DNA of 64,000 nt from Oceanobacillus rekensis (GTDB taxonomy: Bacteria; Bacillota; Bacilli; Bacillales; Amphibacillaceae). Positions within the stretch are counted from its first letter, which is position 1. Each line of letters begins with the position of its first letter. Made by a program: the position numbers and the translations under genes. Positions 18,005 through 26,687 of this stretch are shown one piece after another. The stretch spans positions 372,001-436,000 of the forward strand of contig NZ_MTBQ01000003.1 of assembly GCF_002153375.1 (NCBI RefSeq), in the 5' to 3' direction. The notes below the pieces were generated by a model. The model saw nothing but the letters and a program-made list of their open reading frames with translations, made no database searches and was not told the origin of the DNA.

Positions 18005-19465
18005 CTACATTTTAAGAGTGATATTTGTTAATTCAGAGTAGAAGTCAAAACTATGTGCTCCACCTTCGCGACCGACACCACTATGTTTCATTCCACCGAA
18101 TGGTGTACGCAAATCACGTAAGAACCATGTGTTAACCCAAACGATACCAGCTTCGATTTGTCCACTAAAACGGGTAGCACGTTTAACATTACCGGTCCAG
18201 ACACTTGCACTTAAACCATAATGTGTATCATTAACTTGTTCCAGTACCTCTTCTTCTGTATCAAAAGGAATGACGGTTACAACCGGTCCAAAAATTTCTT
18301 CACGTACACATCTTGAGTCTTTACCTAAACCTGTAATAATGGTTGGTTCCACGAAATATCCTTTATCAAATCCTTCCGCAGCCTTACCACCTGTTAAGAA
18401 TGTTCCGTTTTCCTCTTTTGCAATATCCAAGTAGCTAAGCACTTTATTATAGTGCTCCTCACTTACTAACGCTCCAACGTTTGTATTTGGATCAAAAGGA
18501 TCACCAACAACTAGCTCTTTCGTCTTCGCCGTAAATCGTTCTAGAAATTCGTCATAGACTGGACGCTCTACATAAATTCTTGAACCGCATAGGCATACTT
18601 CACCCTGATTAATAAAACTAGAACGAATTGTCGTTTCAATCACATCTTCCATATCCGCATCTGCGAATATAACATTTGGATTTTTACCACCAAGTTCAAA
18701 GGATAATTTTTTCAATGTTGGTGCAGCAGCCTTCATAATTGTAGAACCTGTTACCGTTTCACCTGTAAAGGCAATAGCATCTACATTATCATGAGACGTT
18801 AGAGCTGCTCCAGTTTCCCCAAAACCATGGACAACATTTACTACACCGTCCGGCACACCAGCATCCTTACATATTTGAGCCAGGATGGTTGCTGTAATTG
18901 GTGTTACTTCAGATGGCTTCATTACAGCTGTATTTCCTGCCGCAAGAGCTGGAGCCAACTTCCAAGTCATAAGAAATAGTGGCAAGTTCCATGGGTTAAT
19001 AAGTCCTACAACTCCAACTGGCTTACGAACGGCATAATGAATGGCTATATCATCTTGCTGATATGCTTCCGTTCCTACTGTAGTCATATAGTCCGCAAAG
19101 AAATAGAAGTTATTAGCTGCCCGGTCAATATCAACACTCTTAGATAGCCATATTGGTTTACCAGTATCCAAGGATTCCAGTCTTGCCAATTCATCTTGTC
19201 TTTCCAAAATCAAATCGCCAATTTTACGAATGATGTTGGATCGTTTCTTTAAGGGCATGTTCCCCCATTCACCTTTAAGTGCTTTTCTTGCAGCGCGTAC
19301 CGCTTGATCAACCTCTTCTGTTCCGCCTTCCGCAACGTTCCCTAATAGCTCTTCTGTTGCCGGATTCGTATTTTCAAATGTCTTCCCGTTACCTGACTGT
19401 ACATAGCTGCCATCAATGAAATGGGAACAATCCATTCTTTCTGTTCTGTTTTCAGTAGTTTGCAT
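18005..19465 (-). CDS. xylG: 2-hydroxymuconic semialdehyde dehydrogenase
   Basis: 486-residue NAD-dependent aldehyde dehydrogenase. Catalytic residues are N160 (INPWN), E257 (FELGGKNPN) and C291 (NQGEVCLC). The C-terminal TPFGGMKHSGVGREGG is typical of the HMSD/aminomuconate semialdehyde branch (XylG, DmpC, AmnC). It oxidises 2-hydroxymuconate semialdehyde to 2-hydroxymuconate, the first step of the oxalocrotonate branch. It is the first gene of the lower operon and is divergent from an IclR gene. No XylF-type hydrolase occurs in the window. Confidence 0.92.
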   Translation of the reverse strand: MQTTENRTERMDCSHFIDGSYVQSGNGKTFENTNPATEELLGNVAEGGTEEVDQAVRAARKALKGEWGNMPLKKRSNIIRKIGDLILERQDELARLESLDTGKPIWLSKSVDIDRAANNFYFFADYMTTVGTEAYQQDDIAIHYAVRKPVGVVGLINPWNLPLFLMTWKLAPALAAGNTAVMKPSEVTPITATILAQICKDAGVPDGVVNVVHGFGETGAALTSHDNVDAIAFTGETVTGSTIMKAAAPTLKKLSFELGGKNPNVIFADADMEDVIETTIRSSFINQGEVCLCGSRIYVERPVYDEFLERFTAKTKELVVGDPFDPNTNVGALVSEEHYNKVLSYLDIAKEENGTFLTGGKAAEGFDKGYFVEPTIITGLGKDSRCVREEIFGPVVTVIPFDTEEEVLEQVNDTHYGLSASVWTGNVKRATRFSGQIEAGIVWVNTWFLRDLRTPFGGMKHSGVGREGGAHSFDFYSELTNITLKM

Positions 19466-19486
19466 GTAAAATTCCTCCTATTTTTT

Positions 19487-19509
19487 TGGAAACGTATACA
19501 TGAATTCCA
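19487..19509 (-). promoter_or_regulatory. Palindrome TGGAA-N13-TTCCA, candidate IclR operator
   Basis: The 23-base element lies 22 bases before the dehydrogenase start, with TGGAA and TTCCA arms around GTATAC. Known IclR sites have similar TGGAA/TTCCA arms but closer spacing, so this is a candidate only. A TATAAT on the minus strand at 19575-19570 may be the dehydrogenase operon -10. Confidence 0.35.
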
Positions 19510-19661
19510 ATTTTTAAATGAAATGATTCAATAATGTTGAAATCTTTCCTTTGTTATCAACATATTCTTATTATAGATTTGATAGAAAAATTTAAAAAGG
19601 GCGTTGTTCCTCTATACGCAACAAATATGAAAATAATTAATAAATTCTTCTGAGAATATAT

Positions 19662-19689
19662 TTGGAAATCGTTTACAATCCTGTATAAT
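19662..19689 (+). promoter_or_regulatory. Candidate iclR-gene promoter
   Basis: TTGGAA (19662-19667) and TATAAT (19684-19689) with a 16-base spacer lie about 75 bases before the IclR start. Confidence 0.4.
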
Positions 19690-19764
19690 TAACTTATTAA
19701 TAAGAATAAGAGTTAAATTAAGTTGTTCTTTTATATAAAACAGTTTTGAAAGGAAATGAAATAC

Positions 19765-20559
19765 ATGACAAGGAAAAAAAATGACCCCCAAGTTCTTTCA
19801 TCGGTTAAAAATGCACTACTTATCCTAAAAAGCTTTTCTACATTTGAACCGACAAAAAGGGTTAGCGAACTAGCTGAATCATTAGGCTTAGCGAAAAGCA
19901 CTGTCAGTCGATTACTATCAACACTTGCTAGTGAGGGATTTGTTATAAAAGATCAAAAAACAAGTGCATACCGATTAGGAATATCCGTTCTCACACTTGC
20001 GGGGATTGTTACGAACAATTTAGAAATTCATAAAGAAGCTGCACCAGTCCTACATAAACTAGTAGGTGATACTGGTGAAACCGCACATTTAGCTGTCATG
20101 GACGGGCTCGATACAATCTATATTCATAAAGAGGAATGTAGCCATCCTGTCCGTATTTTAACACATCTCGGTAGGAGGAATCCTTCTTATTGTACGAGTT
20201 CAGGTAAAGTACTCCTTGCATATAGCGGGGAGCAGGTTGTCGAAGATGTTATTAATAAAGGGTTAATTTCCCACACAGAAAATAGTATTACAGACTCTAA
20301 CGTACTTCGCAAAGAATTAAAGATGATCCGTGAACAAAGATATGCTGTCAGTACAGAGGAGTTAACAGAAGGAACTAAATCAGTTGCTGCCCCAATACGG
20401 GATTACACTGGTAAGGTTGTTAGCGCGATTACTGTTGTTGGACCTATTCAGCGCATGAAAGACCATAAAATACCTGATATAGCCAAGAAAGTGATTGAAG
20501 CTGGAAAAGAAGCATCCACAAGATTGGGATATGATGAAAGATATTTTAGGAATTTCTAA
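19765..20559 (+). CDS. IclR family transcriptional regulator
   Basis: 264 residues. The N-terminal winged helix (KNALLILKSFSTFEPTKRVSELAESLGLAKSTVSRLLSTL, described here in parts) is followed by the GAF-like IclR effector domain with SSGKVLLAY and TEELTEGTKSVAAPI. Many IclR proteins control aromatic degradation; it is divergent from the lower meta-pathway operon and probably regulates it. The ATG at 19756 overlaps the ribosome binding site (AAAGGA), while the ATG at 19765 stands 10 bases from it, so 19765 is preferred. Confidence 0.9.
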   Translation: MTRKKNDPQVLSSVKNALLILKSFSTFEPTKRVSELAESLGLAKSTVSRLLSTLASEGFVIKDQKTSAYRLGISVLTLAGIVTNNLEIHKEAAPVLHKLVGDTGETAHLAVMDGLDTIYIHKEECSHPVRILTHLGRRNPSYCTSSGKVLLAYSGEQVVEDVINKGLISHTENSITDSNVLRKELKMIREQRYAVSTEELTEGTKSVAAPIRDYTGKVVSAITVVGPIQRMKDHKIPDIAKKVIEAGKEASTRLGYDERYFRNF

Positions 20560-20890
20560 TGGAAGGGGAGTTTTTTAAGATCCTAAGCGACATTGAAAAC
20601 GAACCATCACCAAACATACATGATAATTGCTTTCGATCAAATCTGTTTTTCAAAAACTCACTTATTTGCTCACAGCTTTTCCGAGCGATTATACCTGTAA
20701 TGGGGCCAATAATGCTCGGATTGGTCGATTGTAACCTGTTCATATGCTAGATTGAAAATTTTAATATGCTTCTTTCGGTGTTCTTGCACAATGAGAGCTT
20801 TGAACACCGTTTACAAGTTGCAAGAAGAAAAGAAGATCAATATAATGGTTGAAAACGCAAATAGGAACCTCTAAGTACTATTAATTTATT
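20560..20890. other. Non-coding stretch
   Basis: No gene is recognised on either strand. Short open frames of about 63 residues exist on both strands, but neither has a ribosome binding site nor a recognisable sequence. Confidence 0.5.
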
Positions 20891-21261
20891 TTATTTCCGC
20901 CAAAAAGTTGAACAGTCTGCCTTATCCAAAATATTAAACTCGACTATTTTCTCAAGTAATGAAAAATCAACATGACTATCCCACTGGAGTCGCATCAACT
21001 CCTTCGTACAATCATAGCCAGCTAAATCAATTTCTTCAGAAAAATGATTAATCGCTTTCCCTTCAGGTGCAACAGCCATATGTTTTTTAGCAGTGCTAAA
21101 TCCAATTATATGTCCCGTGATCGGTAAACATGGGCTGATTCCACTTCATTGTTGGTGTTAAATTTGGAAATTGCTTAGTTACCCAAGTCAAAACTTCCTC
21201 TGTTTGTACCCGATGTTGGTCGTTATCAATATGTGTTATATATTCTGCAAAACACATTCAT
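20891..21261 (-). pseudogene. ydhG: Frameshifted DUF1801 protein (YdhG/Fra, frataxin-like iron chaperone)
   Basis: Two minus-strand frames together give a full DUF1801 protein. The first piece (about 21257 to 21105) reads FAEYITHID..HRVQTEEVLTWV and then MKWNQPMFTDHGTY. The second (to 20891) reads KHMAVAPEGK and ends DKADCSTFWRK. Both match B. subtilis YdhG (Fra), described as an iron chaperone for Fe-S assembly. A loss of two bases near 21104-21112 breaks the frame at the position of FIIGFS. A second possible extra T lies at the start (near 21253). The product would be truncated and the gene is probably dead. Confidence 0.8.
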
Positions 21262-21459
21262 GTTGTTCCATCCAAAAATGAAATCTTGTCGTTCAGAGAA
21301 GTTCTCCAAGCTCCATCTGTATTTAACAACCCTCATAGAACCGCTCAGAAACATTCGTAAATATTATTACAACCTGGATAATCAACATGCAAGTTATAAG
21401 TGTAATGCTGCACTAGAGTTTTCCACTTTTTAATCGTTATGATTTAAAGCAAGAATAGC

Positions 21460-22374
21460 TTATTTCTCAGTTGATTCAATCCGATGTAAAAAGTCCTCTG
21501 CTGCACTATATCCTTGTTGCTGTAAATACCAATTATTTGCTGCCGCTTCAATTAAACCCGCCACATCCCGGCCTGGCTGAAGCTGAATCTCAATATGTGG
21601 GATGGACACATCCATATATTCTTTAAATTTCGTCTTAAGTTCCAACTCATTATTTAAGGTGTTTTTTTCCCATTTTGTTAGATTTATATCTAAAGCAATC
21701 CTTGTTTCATCCTGGAAAGATTTTCTCCCGTATACTCGTACCACATTCAATAAGCCGACACTTCTGAGTGCAAGAAATTCTTTATTATTCTCATCATGGG
21801 TACCGAGAATCGTTTTATGGCTAAGTTTTTTCAATACGACAATATCGTCTGCCACCAATCGATGTCCTCTCCCGATAAGGGTGTGCGCTATTTCACTTTT
21901 TCCAATACCGGATTCCCCGCGGAGCAGGATTCCAATTCCGAAGACATTCAAACAAACACCATGCAGAGCAATTTCTGGTGCCAGTGTTTTTGTCAAATAG
22001 CCGTCAGCTTTTGCTATGAAATCTGTTGTAGTTTCGGTTGTCCTAAGCAATGGTATGCCTTCTCTTGCACAAAACTTCTTTAAATATGTCAGTCCCTCCT
22101 GGTCTCCTGTAACGATAAAGCATGGGGGATGATAGTTTACAATATTGCCAATCCGTTTCTCGCGTTCCTCTTCACTTAGCTGATGTAAGTATGTAATTTC
22201 TTTTTTTCCAAGGATTTGCACCCGCTCCATAGGAAAGAAAGCAAAGTAACCGATAAATTCCAAACCTGGTCGATGTGTCTTTAATTTTGTAATTGGCCGG
22301 TCCAGCTGGTCGCCCCCTGCCAGAACTTCCAATGAAAACTCTTTTACTAGTCTTTCCACCGCTATTGACTTCAT
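21460..22374 (-). CDS. Divergent HPr kinase/phosphorylase homologue
   Basis: 304 residues of the HprK type. The N-terminal domain is about 130 residues, then come LHGVCLNV (H138), the P-loop GESGIGKS (residues 153-160), HRLVADDIV, and the C-terminal QLQPGRDVAGLIEAAA. HprK phosphorylates Ser46 of HPr and controls carbon catabolite repression. Here the canonical EIRG-L-G segment reads ALRS-V-G (residues 202-207): the conserved Glu is Ala and the Gly is Ser, while the Arg is kept. The usual partners lgt and ppaX are absent. It looks like a second, specialised copy with altered kinase/phosphorylase balance (inference). Confidence 0.82.
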   Translation of the reverse strand: MKSIAVERLVKEFSLEVLAGGDQLDRPITKLKTHRPGLEFIGYFAFFPMERVQILGKKEITYLHQLSEEEREKRIGNIVNYHPPCFIVTGDQEGLTYLKKFCAREGIPLLRTTETTTDFIAKADGYLTKTLAPEIALHGVCLNVFGIGILLRGESGIGKSEIAHTLIGRGHRLVADDIVVLKKLSHKTILGTHDENNKEFLALRSVGLLNVVRVYGRKSFQDETRIALDINLTKWEKNTLNNELELKTKFKEYMDVSIPHIEIQLQPGRDVAGLIEAAANNWYLQQQGYSAAEDFLHRIESTEK

Positions 22375-22670
22375 TTTTTATTACACCCTAACTTTCTAAA
22401 GTAGTCTATTAATTAATTATACTGTAAAAAAGAGAAGATAGTGAAGAAATACACATAACTTTAGAAATAAATAAATGCATGGATATAAGCAATCAAGTTC
22501 AGGAGTGAAAAATCTGCATATTTCCCTATCAATTTAAATTTAAACTTTTATGCAATTTCTTATATCTATTCGAATTACCATATCTTCTCAAATTTTGCTA
22601 TACTTCACTTGTATATTACTCTCCTTTCATCATTTCTATTTAAAAAGCGAACCCCAAGGAGGAATAACAT

Positions 22671-23225
22671 ATGAAAAAGCAACTTATCCTTGCATCATCT
22701 TCACCAAGAAGGCAGGAACTTTTAAAACAGGTGCAAATTCCATTTACGATACGTAAACCGGACATAGACGAATCACAAATCAATACAAGTGACCCAATAG
22801 AAAAAGTAAAACAACTAGCTATTTTAAAAGGGAGGAATGTCCCTATTTGTAGTAAGGATGAAGTGATTTTATCAGCCGATACCGTTGTTTCATACAATCA
22901 AAATATATTTGAAAAACCGAAGAACAAGGAAGATGCATATCAAATGATTTCTAAACTTAGTGGCGTCATCCATGAGGTATTTACCGGTGTCATGATACGT
23001 TCAATAGATCTGGAAAAAGTATTTGTCGAACGAACAAAAGTTGAATTTTGGCCGCTATCCGAAGAGGAAATAGAGTGGTATGTATCCTCGAATGAACCGT
23101 ATGATAAAGCAGGTGCATATGGAATTCAAAGCCTTGGGGCCTTACTTGTTAAACAGATTATTGGTGATTACTACAATGTAATGGGCTTGCCAATCTCCCG
23201 CCTCGTCAGGGAACTCCGGGGTTAG
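22671..23225 (+). CDS. maf: Maf-family nucleoside triphosphate pyrophosphatase
   Basis: 184 residues starting MKKQLILASSSPRRQELL, the Maf signature. LSADTVVSYN carries the metal-binding Asp, and EWYVSSNEPYDKAGAYGIQ is the conserved C-terminal block. It hydrolyses modified or non-canonical dTTP/UTP-type nucleotides as housecleaning. In Bacillus maf lies in the radC-mreBCD region; here it is alone. GGAGG precedes the ATG. About 300 bases upstream (22375-22670) show no gene. Confidence 0.92.
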   Translation: MKKQLILASSSPRRQELLKQVQIPFTIRKPDIDESQINTSDPIEKVKQLAILKGRNVPICSKDEVILSADTVVSYNQNIFEKPKNKEDAYQMISKLSGVIHEVFTGVMIRSIDLEKVFVERTKVEFWPLSEEEIEWYVSSNEPYDKAGAYGIQSLGALLVKQIIGDYYNVMGLPISRLVRELRG

Positions 23226-23251
23226 GAAGCATGGGGTCTTCTTTTGCTTCC
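23225..23251. repeat. Dispersed GGAAGCA...TGCTTCC hairpin, copy 1
   Basis: GGAAGCA-TGGGGTCTTCTT-TTGCTTCC overlaps the maf stop. It is one of four copies (also 27906-27934, 38497-38520, 39348-39377) sharing the core GGAAGCATGGGG and TTCTTTTGCTTCC. It may also end maf transcription. Confidence 0.75.
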
Positions 23252-23287
23252 ACTTTCTTTCTATTTATTAGCATTTTTCTATACAAA

Positions 23288-23330
23288 AAGAAGTAACCGC
23301 CTCCCCGACCAAGGTTAGCGATTACTTCTT
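23288..23330. terminator. Stem-loop between maf and the chemotaxis pseudogene
   Basis: AAGAAGTAA (23288-23296) pairs with TTACTTCTT (23322-23330), with further CGC/GCG pairing inside. It has a T-rich tail on the minus strand. Confidence 0.55.
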
Positions 23331-23349
23331 CAGTAAGACAACATAATTA

Positions 23350-23367
23350 TGGTCAACCACTCTTTAT
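23350..23367. repeat. 18-base repeat, copy 1
   Basis: TGGTCAACCACTCTTTAT is identical to 26891-26908. Both copies are followed within about 100 bases by ACTGTCAATT or GCTGTCAATT, as if they were remnants of one element. Confidence 0.5.
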
Positions 23368-23515
23368 ACGGTCTTGTAGTTGCCAGTATTGAGTAGTTAC
23401 CCGTTACTCAGTATCTTATTATAGAGAATAAATTCATTTAATTATACTGTCAATTTAAATACCTTGCGAAATTGGGGTGAACCCCGATTTCACGTTACTT
23501 TTTTAATATAATGAT

Positions 23516-24887
23516 TTAGCTTTTTAATGTCCGAATTACACTCTCCATCTCGTCCGTTAATTCACTTAATTCTTTTGATACAACAACAGTCGTCTCTGTA
23601 AGCTGTTGTTGCTGATTAGTTCTACTCGACCCTTCTTTTGTACCCGCAACAGAATGTTCAACGGATTGGGAGATATTATCCATTGCTTTAACAGATTGAT
23701 TAGATTCTGTCTGCATCTGCTGAATAATTTCAGATATATTCTTGGAAGACTTCAATGATTGTTCCGCTAATTTTTTAACTTCATTTGCCACCACAGAAAA
23801 ACCTTTACCATACTCCCCTGCTCTCGCTGATTCGATAGCAGCATTAAGGGCTAACAGGTTGGTTTGATCTGCTATTCCCGTGATAACCTCAATGATACTT
23901 TCAATCGCTTGTGATCTTTGATTCAACTCTTTTATAGTAGCAAATGAATTATCGACATCCTTATTTATTTCTTCCATTTGTTTTAGCAGCGTCACAGTGA
24001 ACTCACTGCTTCTTTGAGCTTCTTCTGCAGAATCATTTGATTTGTACGAGGCTTTTCGAGCAGTTTTATTAATCGTATTAATACCTTCATTTATATGTGT
24101 AATGGTATTTCTGTTATCTTCAATAATCATTAGATGCTGTTCCGTAACCGATGCAACCTCTTCCATGGAAGCAGCCAGTTGGGAACTCGTTTCAGACGAT
24201 TGCCTGGCATTACTTGATAATACAGATACATTCAAAACCTGTCCCGTAGTCAGAGATAAACGAATTACGATATCATCAATTATTTCCTTCCTTTGTTCTT
24301 CCTGCTGTCTTTGGTAGGACTTTTCAATTTTCTTTCCACTGTACACCTGCCAGCTAACCGCACTTGAAGTTAACACCAAAAATATGGCATGCAGCAAAAA
24401 CATCGAAAACATATAGTGTTCAACTCCGAATACCAACTCAGGAAAAAACAGTAGACCCAGTATGTGCTGTACAGCAAATATTACAGTCATCATAAGCAAT
24501 AATTTTATTTCTTGATAAAAGCCTAGAGCGGCAACAACCATAAATATACTGAAGTGAAATTCCACCCGACCGCTTCCCCCTGAAATGATTGCAATACTCC
24601 CGAAAGTAAGCGTAAGTGTCAATAAATAAGGGATGATGGGATGATGGGATGATTACTATTTTTCCGATAATAAATAATACTTATAACAAAAATTGCAATT
24701 GGCAAAATTAACAACACATTTAATGTTATTCAAAACTGTGCTTCAATTTCAGAAGAAGTAACGATATCACCTACACCATGCGAATGGTTAAATAAATGCA
24801 AGTATCTGCCTAAAAAATTAATAATAATAGCTAATAGTAGGACTATACAGCTATATAGTGCATAAGTTTGTTCTTTTCACTTTTCAT
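23516..24887 (-). pseudogene. Methyl-accepting chemotaxis protein, disrupted in the N-terminal region
   Basis: The intact part (23516-24622) encodes several membrane helices and a full signalling domain with the hairpin tip [24 protein letters not shown]. Upstream the reading continues through three lesions to an ATG at 24887 (MKSEKNKLMHYIAV). The lesions are a two-base shift near 24846, a TGA at 24730-24732, and a shift at 24630-24653, where GGGATGAT is present three times. Removing one 8-base unit restores [16 protein letters not shown] in frame. A shortened receptor might still be made from the TTG at 24622. It would sense an unknown signal, since there is no large extracellular domain. 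Confidence 0.8.
24630..24653. repeat. Tandem 8-base repeat (GGGATGAT x3)
   Basis: Three exact copies of GGGATGAT lie inside the chemotaxis receptor reading frame. Two copies would be in frame. The unit length is not a multiple of three, so slippage switches the frame. Confidence 0.9.
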
Positions 24888-25001
24888 TTCTGTTCTCCCA
24901 TAACTATTTATTCTTAGAGTAATTTAGTCATAGATCTCTTACCGGTTTACTTGAGATATATGTTTAGCTCTGCTTATCATATAGTAAGGATATTCAAACA
25001 A

Positions 25002-25027
25002 AGACGAACACCATTTAATGTTCGTCT
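25002..25027. other. Hairpin AGACGAACA/TGTTCGTCT
   Basis: A perfect 9-base stem with an 8-base loop lies in the otherwise empty stretch 24888-25142. Its tail has few T residues, so terminator function is uncertain. Confidence 0.4.
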
Positions 25028-25142
25028 AAGGAAAATTCTTGAATATCAGACCAAGTATAGGCAATGAACTAACTATCAACTCTGCACAATACTAATGTGT
25101 TAGAGGCGATACATAATTTTCACATAATAATCATCTGTACTA

Positions 25143-25317
25143 GTTTCAGAGGAAGAGATTAAGACTGCACAAACCTTTGTGCTGGAACGAATGAAACAGC
25201 TTATTGAACCTTCCTCTGCTGTGACAGTTGCGGCTGCTATGAGTGGTAAATTGGGTGTCGAAGATAAAAATGTTGTCTGTGTGCTGTCGGGTGGAAATGT
25301 GGATATTGGAGAGGTTT
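25143..25317 (+). pseudogene. C-terminal fragment of threonine dehydratase (IlvA/TdcB-type)
   Basis: The plus strand reads VSEEEIKTAQTFVLERMKQL, then IEPSSAVTVAAAMSGKLG and VVCVLSGGNVDIGEV, ending in TGA at 25315-25317. EPSSA...CVLSGGNVD is the C-terminal signature of PLP-dependent threonine/serine dehydratases. The PLP-lysine half is missing, and no start is seen. The ketoacyl synthase fragment begins four bases later, so two unrelated gene ends have been joined. Confidence 0.75.
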
Positions 25318-25320
25318 GAA

Positions 25321-26061
25321 ATGGAAAAATTCGGAGCAAACGCATTTGGTGAGTCCACTTTCTAGTTTTGGCGTGACGATGTCGATTTTGTCCTCGCAGG
25401 TGGTGTAGACAGTCTATGGTCCCCTGCTTTCTTATCCGGCTTACGTGATATGGGCGCACTTGCAACAACTGGCCCGGAAGACCAAACAACATGGTCTCGG
25501 CCATTTGATGAGAGTCGGACAGGTATGCTTATGGGGGGAGGGTTCTGCACTGTTTGTTCTCGAACCACTCGAAAAAGCGAAGGCACGCGGTGCACATATC
25601 CATGCTGTATTAGCTGGATATGGAGCTTCCAATGATGCCTACCAGATACAGCATCACATCCAGACGGTAAAGGTGCTGCATTAGCCATTAAACGAGCACT
25701 TCGCTCGACTAATCTTGATGCTTACCAAATCGATTATGTCAATGCCCATGCAACCTCAACTAAGGCAGGCGACATCGCGGAGACGAAAGCACTTCGTGAG
25801 ATATTCGGTGAACAATTGGATGCGATTCCTGTTAGTTCGATTAAAGGTGCCATTGGACATCCTCTCGGAGCGGCTGGTGCAATCGAAAGTATCGCGAGTA
25901 TAAAGGCAATTGAAACAGGGATAATCCCCGCCACACTGCACTGTGATAGTCGGGTCGAACTAGCACCCCTTGATGTGGTACCAAATGTCAGTAGGAAAGG
26001 AAATGTAAAAACCGTACTCAGTAATTCATTTGGAACTGCTTTAATCTGGCAAGCTCCTTAA
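25321..26061 (+). pseudogene. Truncated, frameshifted beta-ketoacyl-ACP synthase II (FabF-like)
   Basis: The C-terminal two thirds of a KAS II protein, from just after the active-site Cys region (GANAFGEST) to the end. A TAG stop follows STF near 25366. DFVLAGGVDSLWSPAF continues in the same frame, then an extra G in a run of six (about 25531-25536) shifts to EGSALFVLEPLEKAKARGA. A second shift near 25650 leads to ASHPDGKGAALAIKRAL. The two catalytic His regions are still readable (NAHATST, IGHPLGAAGA). With at least three lesions and no N-terminus it cannot be active. It ends at a clean stop before a terminator. Confidence 0.82.
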
Positions 26062-26070
26062 ATCTACTAA

Positions 26071-26114
26071 AAAACTACCTGTCCCTACTTTACTTACAAG
26101 GGACAGGTAGTTTT
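26071..26114. terminator. Intrinsic terminator
   Basis: AAAACTACCTGTCCCT pairs perfectly with AGGGACAGGTAGTTTT. T residues flank it on both strands. It lies between the FabF-like pseudogene and yehS. Confidence 0.85.
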
Positions 26115-26159
26115 TATAAACAGCATAGGAGATAGCCTTCTCCCTACGCTCGGTTTTTC

Positions 26160-26687
26160 TTATCCTCTATACCTCATCCCCAATCCTTTCAGGAAGTTCC
26201 TTGCATATCGGTCACCACATTCTCGGTAATTGCGATGTCCTTCTTTCCTTAGCAAAGCACTTAACTCCCCTTTTGTTATGATGACTTCTGCATCTTCCAG
26301 AATGTCAATCATGTCTTCACTAGTTAATGTCAGTGCGATTTTCAACTTTTTCAACAATACATTATTAACACTATCATTATTTTTCATCATCATTGGTGGG
26401 CGTTCGGCTTGACCTGGATTTGGTTCCTGTTTCCCTCTTTTATAGACTATCAGGCCATTTAAAAATGATTCCAGCATGAAATTATCACAAGGTATATTAT
26501 CTTTATTCATCTCATCATTTGATGCAAAGCCATCTTCATCACTGTCTTTTGTTTTAGTTAGGATCTTCTGTACTTCTTCTTTTGTTACTTCGATGCCTCC
26601 AAGTTCAAATATTTTCACCATATCTGCATCTTTTATATCAAGGGCGTATCGTAATCGAATTAAAATATCATTATTATTCATATCCAT
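26160..26687 (-). CDS. yehS: YehS-like DUF1456 protein
   Basis: 175 residues with two DUF1456 units. Unit one is NNDILIRLRYALDIKDADMVKIF with FLNGLIVYKRGK, and unit two is NNVLLKKLKIALTLTSEDMIDIL with NYRECGDRYARNFLKGL. The pattern matches E. coli YehS. The molecular function is unknown. An insertion of about 18 acidic residues (TKDSDEDGFASNDEMNKD) lies in the first unit. A ribosome binding site of AGGAGG type precedes the ATG. It is monocistronic. Confidence 0.88.
   Translation of the reverse strand: MDMNNNDILIRLRYALDIKDADMVKIFELGGIEVTKEEVQKILTKTKDSDEDGFASNDEMNKDNIPCDNFMLESFLNGLIVYKRGKQEPNPGQAERPPMMMKNNDSVNNVLLKKLKIALTLTSEDMIDILEDAEVIITKGELSALLRKEGHRNYRECGDRYARNFLKGLGMRYRG

Noticed and set aside
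20546-20743. Minus-strand 65-codon frame overlapping the iclR end
   Set aside because: Overlaps a confident gene and has no ribosome binding site.
24630-24653. Start of a CRISPR or longer satellite array
   Set aside because: Only three 8-base units, no spacers, and no cas gene in the window.
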